Part shown: positions 1 to 8,784 of the stretch, in pieces
Position numbering within the stretch: position 1 is the stretch's first letter
Layout: each line of letters starts with the position of its first letter
Assembly (NCBI GenBank): GCA_026003355.1
Contig: BPHC01000004.1
Location: forward strand, 186,001 to 250,000
Direction of reading: 5' to 3'
DNA: 64,000 bases
From: Cyclobacteriaceae bacterium
GTDB lineage: Bacteria; Bacteroidota; Bacteroidia; Cytophagales; Cyclobacteriaceae
Made by a program: the position numbers and the translations under genes
Notes under the pieces: generated by a model
What the model saw: only the letters and a program-made list of their open reading frames with translations
Told to the model about the DNA's origin: nothing
Database searches by the model: none

Positions 1-987
1 TTCCGCGCCAAAGACCGCCAAAAGCCGGCTGCCGGTAAATCGTTTACAAGTAATTACGAGCAATTTAAAAAGCAGCATTTTCCCGAAGCAGCCGAAGAAG
101 AAAACCTTAATCCTACCGAAAGCTACTCGGCACGGCAGGTTAATCCGGAATTTATATCCCGCAGCCAGGCAGGCACCGCTGCCACCCAGGACGAGGGGTA
201 TTTTGATGAAAATTACAGCAATGTTGACCAGGCCTTACGGTTTAACAATATGTACTACTACAACAACCCATGGATCGGATGGAACGCCGGCTGGAATAAT
301 GCCTGGCTGTACCGCAACTGGAACTGCCCGTGGTACAGCGGATATTACGATCCCTGGCTTGATCCATGGATGTCGCCCTGGGGATATACGCCGGGATGGA
401 ACTATGGATTTAACAACATGTGGTGGCCTGGTTATTCAGGCTGGTCGATGACCATAGGCTATACCTGGGGTAACAACTGTGCGTGGAATAACTGGGGGCC
501 GTCGTACACCTGGTGGAATAATTGGGGTATATGGAACAGACCGGTTTACGTTATTGTGCAAAAACCGGAGGTAAACCGGAATTATGGCAAGCGCTCCTCA
601 CAAACCAATATTATTGCCGGAGACGTCCGCACGCACTACCCGGCAAGACCCCGTAGGCCTGAGCCGGGCAGCAACATCAACAACGGTTCATCTGCCGGAC
701 GATCCGGGGATAACGATGCCTATTACGTGCCTCCTGCACGAAGGTCGGCACCCGTAAGGCAGAATTCATCGCTCACAAGCCATGATACCCCATCGCGGTT
801 CAATAACTCGCGGTCAAATTCGCCTTCGCGCGACTGGAACAATAACGGTAGTTTTAACCGCAGCTCAGATAGCTTCAACAACAGCAGGCCATCTTTTTCC
901 TCCCCCTCCCGCAGTGGCGGGTCCGTTAGCCCCGGGGGCGGCCGGCCGTCGGCGCCTTCGGGTGGCCGGTCACGTGGCGGCCATTGA
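1..987 (+). CDS. Trp/Asn/Gly/Tyr-rich hypothetical protein (5' truncated)
   Basis: Frame 1 is open from the first base of the window to the TGA at 985-987, so the start lies outside the window; an internal ATG at 250 is not the natural start because the upstream frame is open and protein-like. The visible 328 residues fall into three parts: a charged stretch (about 1-80), a middle section (about 84-185) packed with Trp, Tyr, Asn and Gly in short W-N-x-W style units, and a basic, disordered Ser/Asn/Arg/Pro/Gly tail. The gene lies 6 bp upstream of a FadL-like outer-membrane protein and may share its transcript. I do not recognise the family; such tails and aromatic repeats occur in exported, envelope-associated proteins, but function is unknown. 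Confidence 0.75.
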   Translation, partial: FRAKDRQKPAAGKSFTSNYEQFKKQHFPEAAEEENLNPTESYSARQVNPEFISRSQAGTAATQDEGYFDENYSNVDQALRFNNMYYYNNPWIGWNAGWNNAWLYRNWNCPWYSGYYDPWLDPWMSPWGYTPGWNYGFNNMWWPGYSGWSMTIGYTWGNNCAWNNWGPSYTWWNNWGIWNRPVYVIVQKPEVNRNYGKRSSQTNIIAGDVRTHYPARPRRPEPGSNINNGSSAGRSGDNDAYYVPPARRSAPVRQNSSLTSHDTPSRFNNSRSNSPSRDWNNNGSFNRSSDSFNNSRPSFSSPSRSGGSVSPGGGRPSAPSGGRSRGGH

Positions 988-993
988 TGGCTG

Positions 994-2568
994 ATGAGCG
1001 AAACAGATTGCAGAAACGTGTTCGGGTTAAAAACCAGCCTGCTTAAGCTCCTGATGTTTGTGCCCGTGGCATTGTGGGCCCAGGGTTTTGTAGAAAATGC
1101 CCTGTTATTCAGCCGCATACAACCCAATGGCAGCGCGCGTATTTTGGGCGTTGGCGGAAACCAGATTGCCCTGGGTGGCGATTACAGCTCGGCCCTGTCG
1201 AACCCCGCAGGCCTGGGAATGTTTAACCGGTCGGAACTAACGTTTACCCCGGCTCTTAATTTCGCTGATATCCAGGCTGCGCACCTGGGCACAACCGCGT
1301 CATCTGCCAATACCTATTTCAATATTCCGGGTGCAGCCTATGTGCTTCACAAGCCCGGCGCCAATCCAAAATTTCCAGGCAGCACGCTGGCCATATCGGT
1401 AACGCGCATCAACTCCTTTAACAATAATTTCAGTTACAGGGGCACGGATAATCTGTCTTCCATTACCGACTGGTTTATTGAGCGATCAGCGGGTGCTGCC
1501 CCCGAGCAACTTCCCTCACCTTACGATAACCTGCCTTTATTAAACTTTGAAGAAATTACCGGCCAGGCCTACCTTACCTACCTGACCAACACCCTTGCCG
1601 ATGACCCGACCAACACCTCACCGGTTATGCCAGACGACTATATTCAGTACTATTCTGAACTGGAAGCCCTGCCGGGCGAAACCCGTACCCTTAACCGTAC
1701 GGGAACGGTAAAAACCCGGGGCGCACAATACCAGTGGTCGCTGGCCTATGGGGGCAATTATGCCGACAAACTGTTTTTTGGAGCAGCAATGGGAATTACC
1801 ACCATGCGCTATGTGTTTGAGCGCACCTATCGCGAAGACACCTTCAGCTTCAGCGAAGACCCTGCCTACAATCCGCTGGCCTACTTAAGCCTTACCGAAG
1901 AAATTCAAATAGAAGGTTCGGGGGTTAATTTTACCCTTGGCACGATTTACCGCCCGGCTGATAACTTCCAGTTAGGGGTATCGCTGGCCACACCTACCTG
2001 GTATCAACTTGCCGACTCCTACACTTCGGGTGTTACAGCGGCCTGGAACGATACACGCGGTACGCTTGCCGAGTCAACGCTCGAGCCCATAATTTCTGAG
2101 TACACGCTTCGCACTCCGCTGCGGGCATCGGTGGGTGTAGCGTGGTTTTTATCACGCTACGGTTTTATTGCTGCCGATGCCGAATGGCTGAACTTTAGCG
2201 CCGCCCGGTACACTTCGCGGGTAGAGGGCATTTCTTTTTCAGCTGAAAATGACGGCATACGCCGGGAATTCAAAAGGGTGCTTAACTATCGCCTGGGGGC
2301 TGAGTTTCGTCTGAATCTTTTTCGGTTGCGCGGTGGCTTAAACTACCAGGCCAATCCGCTTACCAGCCCGGCTGCCAATTATGGCATTACAACCTACCAT
2401 GCCGGAGCCGGTATACGGTTAAATAAATTTTATACCGACCTGGCCGTTATGCACGGCAATGATCAAACCCGGTACAGTCCCTATGTGTTTTTTGACGGCA
2501 CCGGGCCGGTTGCCGAGCTCAACAGAAAAATTACCACCTGGCTGGTAACCGTGGGCTTTATTTTCTGA
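994..2568 (+). CDS. OmpP1/FadL-like outer-membrane beta-barrel protein
   Basis: This 524-residue protein has a signal peptide ending at about residue 30 (hydrophobic core, then A-L-W-A-Q). The mature part starts with the region typical of FadL/OmpP1-like proteins, including a 'LGVGGNQIALGGDYSSALSNPAGLG' type segment in which Asn-Pro-Ala-Gly-Leu is the family hallmark. The rest alternates aromatic and polar residues as expected for a transmembrane barrel and ends in Phe (G-F-I-F). It probably sits in the outer membrane as a channel for hydrophobic compounds, or as a PorV-like accessory protein; the substrate cannot be read from sequence. It follows the Trp-rich gene by 6 bp, and its 3' end overlaps the convergent aroK by 11 bp. 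Confidence 0.8.
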   Translation: MSETDCRNVFGLKTSLLKLLMFVPVALWAQGFVENALLFSRIQPNGSARILGVGGNQIALGGDYSSALSNPAGLGMFNRSELTFTPALNFADIQAAHLGTTASSANTYFNIPGAAYVLHKPGANPKFPGSTLAISVTRINSFNNNFSYRGTDNLSSITDWFIERSAGAAPEQLPSPYDNLPLLNFEEITGQAYLTYLTNTLADDPTNTSPVMPDDYIQYYSELEALPGETRTLNRTGTVKTRGAQYQWSLAYGGNYADKLFFGAAMGITTMRYVFERTYREDTFSFSEDPAYNPLAYLSLTEEIQIEGSGVNFTLGTIYRPADNFQLGVSLATPTWYQLADSYTSGVTAAWNDTRGTLAESTLEPIISEYTLRTPLRASVGVAWFLSRYGFIAADAEWLNFSAARYTSRVEGISFSAENDGIRREFKRVLNYRLGAEFRLNLFRLRGGLNYQANPLTSPAANYGITTYHAGAGIRLNKFYTDLAVMHGNDQTRYSPYVFFDGTGPVAELNRKITTWLVTVGFIF

Positions 2569-3058
2569 GCACGGTAAGCAACCGCACAATGGCCGGAAGA
2601 TCGGCATCGGTAACGGTGTACCGTGCGCGCTTATAAAACGACAACCGTTCAGCCAATAATTTCTCAAGTATTTGTTGTACCGGCTGACGCTGAAACAACG
2701 GCCTTTTTTCTGTTTCTTCTGCCGACATGCGTTGGGCTATTTGTTCAACCGGAACGTTTAGATAAATAGTAATGCCCGCCTCGTTCATAAAATTCATATT
2801 GTCGAAAAAACAGGGTGTGCCGCCACCGGTAGCCAGAACAAAGGCAGCATGACCTTGTGTAATTTTCCGAAGCATGCCGGCCTCTGTTTTACGGAAGTAT
2901 ACCTCACCCTTCGTTCGGAATATTTCCCGAACCGGCATCTTCTGCTCAGCTTCAATGCTCTGGTCCAGATCGAAAAACGGGAGTCGAAGGGCTTGGGCCA
3001 GTTGCCGACCCAAAGTTGTTTTACCGCTTCCGGGAAGGCCGATTACAAATATCCTCAC
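2558..3058 (-). CDS. aroK: Shikimate kinase
   Basis: A 166-residue P-loop kinase that phosphorylates shikimate to shikimate 3-phosphate in the cytoplasmic aromatic amino acid pathway. The Walker A motif G-L-P-G-S-G-K-T-T spans residues 7-15. The shikimate-binding D-x-D is at 30-32, an Arg follows in Y-F-R-K-x-E near 56, and the G-G-G-T loop is at 78-81. A lid Arg occurs in E-K-R-P-L-F near 119. Length is normal for the family. The ATG overlaps the stop of the upstream DoxX-like gene (4 bp), so the two are probably translated together, and the 3' end converges on the outer-membrane gene. Confidence 0.93.
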   Translation of the reverse strand: MRIFVIGLPGSGKTTLGRQLAQALRLPFFDLDQSIEAEQKMPVREIFRTKGEVYFRKTEAGMLRKITQGHAAFVLATGGGTPCFFDNMNFMNEAGITIYLNVPVEQIAQRMSAEETEKRPLFQRQPVQQILEKLLAERLSFYKRARYTVTDADLPAIVRLLTVLRK

Positions 3059-4209
3059 TGTGTTCCGATAAGTTGCATTACTTCTTCAGCCGAAGGCGTG
3101 TCGTTATGATGCCACATGCCTTTTACCGTTCCGTTTACCCAAAGGGTTATGCCCGGATTGGACCGGACTATGGTCTTTAACACCGTAGCATCAGCAAAAT
3201 AATATGGGGCTGCAAGCTGGTGCTCATGCCGAAAGGCTTCGAACTCTGTTTCGGGCGATGATGTAAGCAGCATTATCTCTGCATGGCCTTCTATTTCTTT
3301 TATTAACCTGCGTATGCTTTCAAGATTGGCAACCGAAGCCTTTTGAACGTTGTGAAAAACGATAAGCAGTTTTGCACCCTGAAAGGTTTGTTCGGTAACA
3401 TCATTTCCGTTTATATCGGTAACCGAATAGTCGGTAATCTTTGGCCTGTCGCCCTGGCGAATTACTTTATCTACCCGGTCTACAAACTGGTAGGTGGAGT
3501 CAATTTGGCTTAGCTCATTTAATGTTAGCTCAACCAGTTTGCCATCCTTACGGTATATAAAAGTCATCAATACGCTGTCGGGTTTTGCTCCCGGGGGCAG
3601 TTTCATCTGGTCGGGTATGTGGTTTCCGATTTTGTAGGGCCTGAAGTCTATAAAAGGCAGATGGCGGATGGCGTAAATGCCCAGCAGAAAGCATATCAGG
3701 GTAACTGTGGCAATGGTTGCATGGCCTTCGAGTGTGCGCAGAACGGGGGTGTAGCTTTTTCTGTAAAAATAAAGGTGCAGAATAAAAACCAGTAAAACCA
3801 GGTCTTTGTAAAACGACTGCCAAGGTGTTAGCTTTATGGCATCGCCAAAGCAGCCGCAATCCGTAACCTTATTGAATATTGCCGAGTAGCCGGTAAGAAA
3901 GGTAAAGAACACAATAAGGCCCAGGAGCACCGGGGCGGTAAGCCTCATTCTGTAATACAGCAATACAGCCACACCCAGTACCACTTCCAGAACTACCAGC
4001 GCCAGGCCAATTTGGAGTGCATAAGGTGTAAAAACGCGAAATAAGGGATGAAAGTCAGTGGCAAATACTTCAAAGTATTCTTCCAGTTTGATTTCGGTTC
4101 CTACCGGATCGTTAAGCTTAATAAGTCCTGAAAAGATAAAAAGACCACCCACCAGCCACCGGGCCGCCGGGTCGGCAATTTTCTTCAGCTTATGAAAAAA
4201 ACCTGTCAT
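3055..4209 (-). CDS. BT_3928-like DoxX/MauE-type membrane protein
   Basis: 384 residues. The N-terminal half has about four to five membrane segments (near 15-35, 65-85, 92-112, 130-150 and 170-185), as in DoxX/MauE quinone-linked membrane proteins, with a Cys-Gly-Cys-Phe-Gly motif at 118-122. The C-terminal half (about 200-384) is soluble with a thioredoxin-like pattern but without an obvious C-x-x-C. In the Bacteroidota this arrangement is known as the BT_3928 family, whose role is undefined; a redox or disulfide function is a guess from the DoxX/MauE relation. It lies between DUF1599 and aroK, with 4-bp overlaps on both sides, so the three genes form one operon. Confidence 0.8.
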   Translation of the reverse strand: MTGFFHKLKKIADPAARWLVGGLFIFSGLIKLNDPVGTEIKLEEYFEVFATDFHPLFRVFTPYALQIGLALVVLEVVLGVAVLLYYRMRLTAPVLLGLIVFFTFLTGYSAIFNKVTDCGCFGDAIKLTPWQSFYKDLVLLVFILHLYFYRKSYTPVLRTLEGHATIATVTLICFLLGIYAIRHLPFIDFRPYKIGNHIPDQMKLPPGAKPDSVLMTFIYRKDGKLVELTLNELSQIDSTYQFVDRVDKVIRQGDRPKITDYSVTDINGNDVTEQTFQGAKLLIVFHNVQKASVANLESIRRLIKEIEGHAEIMLLTSSPETEFEAFRHEHQLAAPYYFADATVLKTIVRSNPGITLWVNGTVKGMWHHNDTPSAEEVMQLIGTQ

Positions 4210-4754
4210 ATAGCTTTTTGTTCTTCCAAAAGTATAAGTGCAAACACGGCATAATTAATGATATCCTGATAGTTGGCTTTAACCCCTTCGCTAACCAGGG
4301 TATTGCCTTTGTTGTTTTCAATCTGCCTGATGCGCATTAATTTCATCAGGATAATATCGGTAATAGACGACACGCGCATTTCGCGCCAGGCTTCGTCATA
4401 ATCGTGGTTTTTCTTTTGTTGAAGCGCAAAGGTTTCATGCACCACGCGGTCAAACCATTGTTCCACCTCTTCTTCGGTAAGTTCTGTTTTTGGATTACCG
4501 GCAAGCTCGAGCTGAATAAGCGCAATAATGCTGTAGTTAACCAACCCAATAAACTCATCGGCTACCGGGTCGCTTATCTGCTGCCGGCCCTTTTCTTCGA
4601 TGCTGCGAATGCGCTGGGCCTTGATGAACAACTGGTCGGTAATGGAGGGCATGCGCAAAATGCGCCATGCCGTACCATAATCTTTTGTCTTTTTTAAGAA
4701 CAGCGCTTTGCAGGCGCTTATTACCTTTTTATATTGTGCTTCAGTGCTGGTCAT
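4206..4754 (-). CDS. DUF1599 protein with two tandem copies of the domain
   Basis: 182 residues from the ATG at 4754. That start fits the family's usual N-terminus better than the longer reading frame to 4859, which runs into folP. The protein is an internal duplication. Each half (about 1-85 and 95-180) has a K-K-x-x-D-Y-x-x-A-W-R motif, a conserved S-I-T-D segment, an R-I-R-x-I-E segment and a hydrophobic helix. The family is all-alpha and lacks an assigned activity; Pfam links it to nucleotide modification, which I cannot confirm here. The gene is first in an operon with the DoxX-like gene and aroK, and its start codon overlaps that of the divergent folP. Confidence 0.85.
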   Translation of the reverse strand: MTSTEAQYKKVISACKALFLKKTKDYGTAWRILRMPSITDQLFIKAQRIRSIEEKGRQQISDPVADEFIGLVNYSIIALIQLELAGNPKTELTEEEVEQWFDRVVHETFALQQKKNHDYDEAWREMRVSSITDIILMKLMRIRQIENNKGNTLVSEGVKANYQDIINYAVFALILLEEQKAI

Positions 4755-5646
4755 GATTTTTTCAGCAGGGCAAAATACGGCATTTTCAACGAACCGCACA
4801 CTGCGGGCGGGCGACAGGTTGCTTTTGCTGCACCCGCCCGTAATTATGGGCATTATCAATGTTACGCCCGACAGTTTTTATGTCGGCAGCCGGATGGCTG
4901 ATGAGCAGACCGTTATACAATGTGCCGGTAAAATGCTGGAGGAGGGCGCCACCTTTCTGGATGTTGGCGGCTACTCGTCACGCCCGGGAGCCAGCGATAT
5001 TACAGCCGAAGAAGAGTTGCAACGCGTTATTCCGGCAATCCGCAAAATAAAACAACACTTTCCGCAGGCTATCCTGTCGGTCGATACCTTTCGGGCCGAA
5101 GTAGCCCGCAGGGCTTTGGATGAAGGGGCGCTGATCATCAACGACATATCGGGCGGAATGATGGATGATGGCATGATACCCCTGGCAGCAGAAAAACAGG
5201 TGCCCTTTATCTGCATGCACATGCGGGGCACACCGCAAACCATGATGGAACACACCCGCTATGGCAACCTTACAGAAGAACTATTAACCTATTTCCACGG
5301 GCGCATTGCCGCCCTGCACCGGGCCGGTGTGAAAGATATTGTTATTGACCCGGGTTTTGGTTTTGCCAAAACTGCCGCACAAAATTTTGAACTGCTTAAC
5401 CACCTGGAGTTGCTGCACCTTACCGGAAAACCCCTGTTGGTGGGGCTTTCGCGAAAATCGATGATATGGAAAACATTGGCAACCAGCCCCGAAGAGGCGC
5501 TGAACGGAACCACCGCCCTGCACATGGTGGCCCTTATGAAGGGCGCCACCATACTGCGCGTGCACGATGTAAAAGCCGCAGCCGAAACCATTAAGCTTTT
5601 TGTAAGAATGAAACACGAAAGAGCGGCTTTTGCCACCGCCTTTTAG
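4753..5646 (+). CDS. folP: Dihydropteroate synthase
   Basis: 297 residues from the ATG at 4753. It joins 4-aminobenzoate to dihydropterin pyrophosphate in folate synthesis. The pterin-site signature G-I-I-N-V-T-P-D-S-F lies at about 33-42, followed by E-G-A-T-F-L-D-V-G-G-Y-S-S-R-P-G. Further conserved parts are S-V-D-T-F, I-I-N-D-I-S-G-G, C-M-H-M-R-G-T-P and D-P-G-F-G-F-A-K, and the C-terminal G-L-S-R-K-S-M substrate loop. The start gives the usual spacing of about 30 residues before the signature. It is followed by cdaA, a pairing common in this phylum. Its start codon overlaps that of the divergent DUF1599 gene. Confidence 0.95.
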   Translation: MIFSAGQNTAFSTNRTLRAGDRLLLLHPPVIMGIINVTPDSFYVGSRMADEQTVIQCAGKMLEEGATFLDVGGYSSRPGASDITAEEELQRVIPAIRKIKQHFPQAILSVDTFRAEVARRALDEGALIINDISGGMMDDGMIPLAAEKQVPFICMHMRGTPQTMMEHTRYGNLTEELLTYFHGRIAALHRAGVKDIVIDPGFGFAKTAAQNFELLNHLELLHLTGKPLLVGLSRKSMIWKTLATSPEEALNGTTALHMVALMKGATILRVHDVKAAAETIKLFVRMKHERAAFATAF

Positions 5647-5654
5647 TACCTTTG
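5647..5654 (+). promoter_or_regulatory. Bacteroidota -7 box before cdaA
   Basis: TACCTTTG matches the Bacteroidota -7 consensus TAnnTTTG exactly and lies 8 bp before the chosen cdaA start. No well-spaced -33 TTG is visible and the leader would be very short, so this is tentative. Confidence 0.35.
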
Positions 5655-5662
5655 TCGTGGGC

Positions 5663-6520
5663 ATGGTATTGCTGTTTAAAATCGGATTTCTGGACGTGAC
5701 GTGGGTTGACCTGGTTGATATCGGGCTGGTGAGCGTGCTTTTATACCAGGTGTACAAGCTTATCCGTGGCAGCATTGCGGTAAACATATTCCTGGGTATT
5801 CTGGCCCTTTACCTGATTTATTTAATTGTACGCGCCGCCCAGATGGAACTGCTGGCCACCATACTGGGGCAATTTATGGGTGTAGGCGTGCTGGCCATGA
5901 TTATCCTTTTTCAGCCTGAGATCAGAAAATTTCTGCTGGTAATTGGCCGGGGAACGGAGTTCCGCGAAAATTTTTTAAAAAACATTGCCCAGTGGCGCAA
6001 CACCTATACCGATGATTTTGACGTACACGAGGTAACAGAGGCGGTAAAAACCCTTAAAGCATCGCGCACCGGCGCCCTTATTGTGTTTTCGCGCGACACA
6101 GAACTTAAATTTTATGCCGAAACCGGTGAGCCGCTCGATGCCGAAATTACACGGCAATTGCTCCTCTCTATTTTCAACAAACACAGCCCGCTGCACGATG
6201 GTGCCGTGATTATTTACAAGGGGCGTATCAAAGCGGCCCGTTGTGTGCTTCCGGTAAGCGAAAACGACAACCTGCCCCCTCATTTTGGCATGCGGCACCG
6301 ATCGGCCATTGGCATGTCGGAAGCAACCGACACGCTCGTGCTGGCCGTTTCGGAAGAAACCGGTCGCGTAATTTTAGCCCGAAACGGAAAATACCTGCGC
6401 GGCCTTAAACTCAGGCAACTGGAGCAGCGCATACTGGATTACTTTCATCGCTCCGAGCCGGCCAACTGGGAAGAGCTGACAGAAGAAGAAATGCGCGAAC
6501 TGCGGTCGTCAGCAGCCTGA
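5663..6520 (+). CDS. cdaA: Diadenylate cyclase (c-di-AMP synthase) CdaA
   Basis: 285 residues from the ATG at 5663; an in-frame upstream ATG at 5630 would overlap folP. It makes the second messenger c-di-AMP from two ATP. Three N-terminal membrane segments (about 15-32, 38-57 and 60-83) anchor it in the inner membrane, followed by a DAC domain with the catalytic D-G-A at 179-181 (in L-H-D-G-A-V-I) and R-H-R at 211-213. This is the CdaA layout. c-di-AMP usually controls potassium or osmolyte balance and cell-wall homeostasis. A -7-like TACCTTTG lies just after the folP stop, so the gene may have its own promoter besides folP read-through. Confidence 0.95.
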   Translation: MVLLFKIGFLDVTWVDLVDIGLVSVLLYQVYKLIRGSIAVNIFLGILALYLIYLIVRAAQMELLATILGQFMGVGVLAMIILFQPEIRKFLLVIGRGTEFRENFLKNIAQWRNTYTDDFDVHEVTEAVKTLKASRTGALIVFSRDTELKFYAETGEPLDAEITRQLLLSIFNKHSPLHDGAVIIYKGRIKAARCVLPVSENDNLPPHFGMRHRSAIGMSEATDTLVLAVSEETGRVILARNGKYLRGLKLRQLEQRILDYFHRSEPANWEELTEEEMRELRSSAA

Positions 6521-6532
6521 AAAACCAACATC

Positions 6533-7729
6533 CTATTTCAGAACCCCAAGTTCCTTCCCGGTTTCAGAAAAGGCTTCAATGGCCCGGTCGAGGTGGTGTT
6601 TTTGGTGTGCAGCCGACAATTGCACGCGAATGCGTGCCTGCCCCCTGGGCACTACCGGGTAGAAGAAGCCAATAACATAAATACCCTTATCCAGAAGCCT
6701 CTCGGCAAACTGCTGCGCCAGCTTTGCATCGTACAGCATTATGGGAACTATGGGATGCTCGCCCGGCTTAATGTCGAAGCCGGCGTTGGTCATGGATGTC
6801 CTGAAATAACGGGTATTCTCTTCCAGCTTGTCGCGCAGGGCGGTGGTTTCGCTTAACATGTTAAACACTTCAATAGAAGCGCCCACTATAGCCGGTGCCA
6901 GCGAATTGCTAAACAAGTAAGGACGCGAACGTTGCCGCAGCATTTCTATTATTTCTTTCCGGCCCGAAGTAAAACCGCCCGATGCGCCGCCAAGCGCTTT
7001 GCCCAGTGTTCCGGTAATGATATCAACCTTATCCATCACGTTGCGATACTCCGGCACACCCCTTCCGGTTTTGCCAATAAATCCGGTGGCATGGCACTCA
7101 TCGGTCATTACCAGGGCTTCATATTTTTCGGCCAGACTGCAAATGCTGTCCAGCCGGGCAATGGTACCATCCATGGAAAAGGCTCCATCGGTAACAATGA
7201 TGATTTGCCGGGCCCCTGCGGCACGGGCTTCTTTAAGCTGCTTCTCCAAGTCATCCATATCGTTGTGCCGGTAGCGGTACCGCATGGCCTTGCACAGGCG
7301 CACCCCATCAATAATGGAGGCATGGTTCAGTTCATCCGAAACAATGGCATCTTCAGCCCCCAGTAACGGTTCAAACACACCGCCGTTGGCATCGAATGCG
7401 GCTGCGTAAAGAATGGTGTCGTCAGTTCCAAGAAATTCGGAAATTTTGCGTTCCAGTTCCTTGTGAATGTCCTGGGTTCCACAAATAAAACGCACTGACG
7501 ACAGGCCGAAACCATGTGTATCGATAGCACGTTTGGCTGCTTCTATTACACGAGGGTGCGATGACAACCCCAGATAGTTATTGGCGCAAAAGTTAATTAC
7601 CTGCCTGCCCCCCTGAACAACAATATCGGCCCCCTGCGGAGAGGTAATAATGCGTTCTTTTTTGTACAGGCCGGCTTCTTGAATTGAGGAAAGTTCTTTC
7701 TCTAAAACAGGTTTTAAGGTGCTATACAT
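6533..7729 (-). CDS. kbl: Glycine C-acetyltransferase (2-amino-3-ketobutyrate CoA ligase)
   Basis: 398 residues from the ATG at 7729, exactly the length of the Escherichia coli enzyme; a longer frame to 8098 runs antisense into tdh and is spurious. It is a cytoplasmic PLP enzyme of the alpha-oxoamine synthase family that splits 2-amino-3-ketobutyrate with CoA into glycine and acetyl-CoA. Visible motifs are N-N-Y-L-G-L near 50-55, H-A-S-I-I-D-G near 136-142, D-E-C-H-A-T-G near 210-216 and the PLP lysine K244 in G-T-L-G-K-A-L-G-G. It is divergent from the threonine dehydrogenase gene, which supplies its substrate. Confidence 0.95.
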   Translation of the reverse strand: MYSTLKPVLEKELSSIQEAGLYKKERIITSPQGADIVVQGGRQVINFCANNYLGLSSHPRVIEAAKRAIDTHGFGLSSVRFICGTQDIHKELERKISEFLGTDDTILYAAAFDANGGVFEPLLGAEDAIVSDELNHASIIDGVRLCKAMRYRYRHNDMDDLEKQLKEARAAGARQIIIVTDGAFSMDGTIARLDSICSLAEKYEALVMTDECHATGFIGKTGRGVPEYRNVMDKVDIITGTLGKALGGASGGFTSGRKEIIEMLRQRSRPYLFSNSLAPAIVGASIEVFNMLSETTALRDKLEENTRYFRTSMTNAGFDIKPGEHPIVPIMLYDAKLAQQFAERLLDKGIYVIGFFYPVVPRGQARIRVQLSAAHQKHHLDRAIEAFSETGKELGVLK

Positions 7730-7814
7730 AATGATGATATTTTGCAGGGCTAAAGTTACAGCTTCTTGCCGGCGGTAGCCGGTTATAGAACCAAAAATTC
7801 TAACTTGCAGGGCC

Positions 7815-8774
7815 ATGAAAAAGCAAAAAATACTGGTAATTGGCGCCGGGGGCCAGCTGGGTACCGAGCTGGTGCAGGGCCTGTGGAAGGTATACGGCCA
7901 GGAAAATGTTATCGCCACCGATATTAAAGATCCGCAGGAGGTGCTTGCGCAGGCACGCTTTGAAATACTGGATGTGCTGAAGCAAAAACAGTTGTTTGAG
8001 TTCATTAAGAAAAACGAGATTACCCAGATATACCACCTGGCTGCCGTGCTGTCGGCCACCGGAGAGAAAAACCCCAAATTTGCCTGGCACCTGAACATGG
8101 ACGGGCTTATTCATGTGCTGGATGCTGCTGTTGAGTTTAAGGTAGAAAAGGTGTACTGGCCCAGTTCGATAGCTGTTTTCGGACCCACCACACCACGCCA
8201 TCAAACCCCGCAGCACACCGTCATGGAACCTTCTACCATTTATGGCATTAGCAAACTGGCAGGCGAGCGCTGGTGCGCGTGGTACCACCGCAACAAGGGT
8301 GTAGATGTTCGCAGCCTGCGGTATCCAGGGCTAATAGGCTATAAATCAAAACCCGGTGGCGGCACAACCGATTACGCAGTGGACATATTTTTTAAAGCGT
8401 TAACCGAAAAGCGCTACGAATGCTTTCTCAGGCCCGATGCTTACCTGCCCATGATGTACATGGAAGATGCTGTAAAAGCTACACTCGACCTGATGGAAGC
8501 GCCCGCAGAAAAAATTACAGTGCGCGCTGCCTACAACATTTCGGCCATGAGTTTCTGCCCGCAGGAGCTGGCATCCGAAATAAAGAAACACATTCCGGAT
8601 TTTGAAATTGCCTACAACCCCGACTACCGGCAGGCTATTGCCGACAGCTGGCCGGCATCAATCAACGACACACAGGCGCGGCAGGACTGGGGCTGGCAGC
8701 CGCAATACAACCTGGCGCGGATGACGGAAGACATTCTGCACCACCTGCCCCGTTTGTTAGCCGAGAAAGTTTAA
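7815..8774 (+). CDS. tdh: L-threonine 3-dehydrogenase, SDR/epimerase type
   Basis: 319 residues of the extended short-chain dehydrogenase fold. The NAD-binding G-A-G-G-Q-L-G lies at 10-16 and the catalytic Y143-x-x-x-K147 in T-I-Y-G-I-S-K. A conserved L-R-Y-P-G segment follows, and the overall pattern is that of SDR-type threonine dehydrogenases rather than the zinc-dependent type. It oxidises threonine to 2-amino-3-ketobutyrate, which Kbl then cleaves. The divergent arrangement with kbl (85 bp apart) strongly supports this over a generic sugar epimerase. Glycine formed here can enter the GcvH/GcvP system encoded about 21 kb away. Confidence 0.88.
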   Translation: MKKQKILVIGAGGQLGTELVQGLWKVYGQENVIATDIKDPQEVLAQARFEILDVLKQKQLFEFIKKNEITQIYHLAAVLSATGEKNPKFAWHLNMDGLIHVLDAAVEFKVEKVYWPSSIAVFGPTTPRHQTPQHTVMEPSTIYGISKLAGERWCAWYHRNKGVDVRSLRYPGLIGYKSKPGGGTTDYAVDIFFKALTEKRYECFLRPDAYLPMMYMEDAVKATLDLMEAPAEKITVRAAYNISAMSFCPQELASEIKKHIPDFEIAYNPDYRQAIADSWPASINDTQARQDWGWQPQYNLARMTEDILHHLPRLLAEKV

Positions 8775-8784
8775 CGATTTGCCC

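Noticed and set aside
723-1127. Minus-strand open frame opposite the Trp-rich gene
   Set aside because: It is a shadow of a low-complexity, GC-rich coding region and has no protein-like features.
7730-8098. N-terminal extension of the kbl frame
   Set aside because: It is antisense to the tdh coding region, and the ATG at 7729 gives the exact family length.
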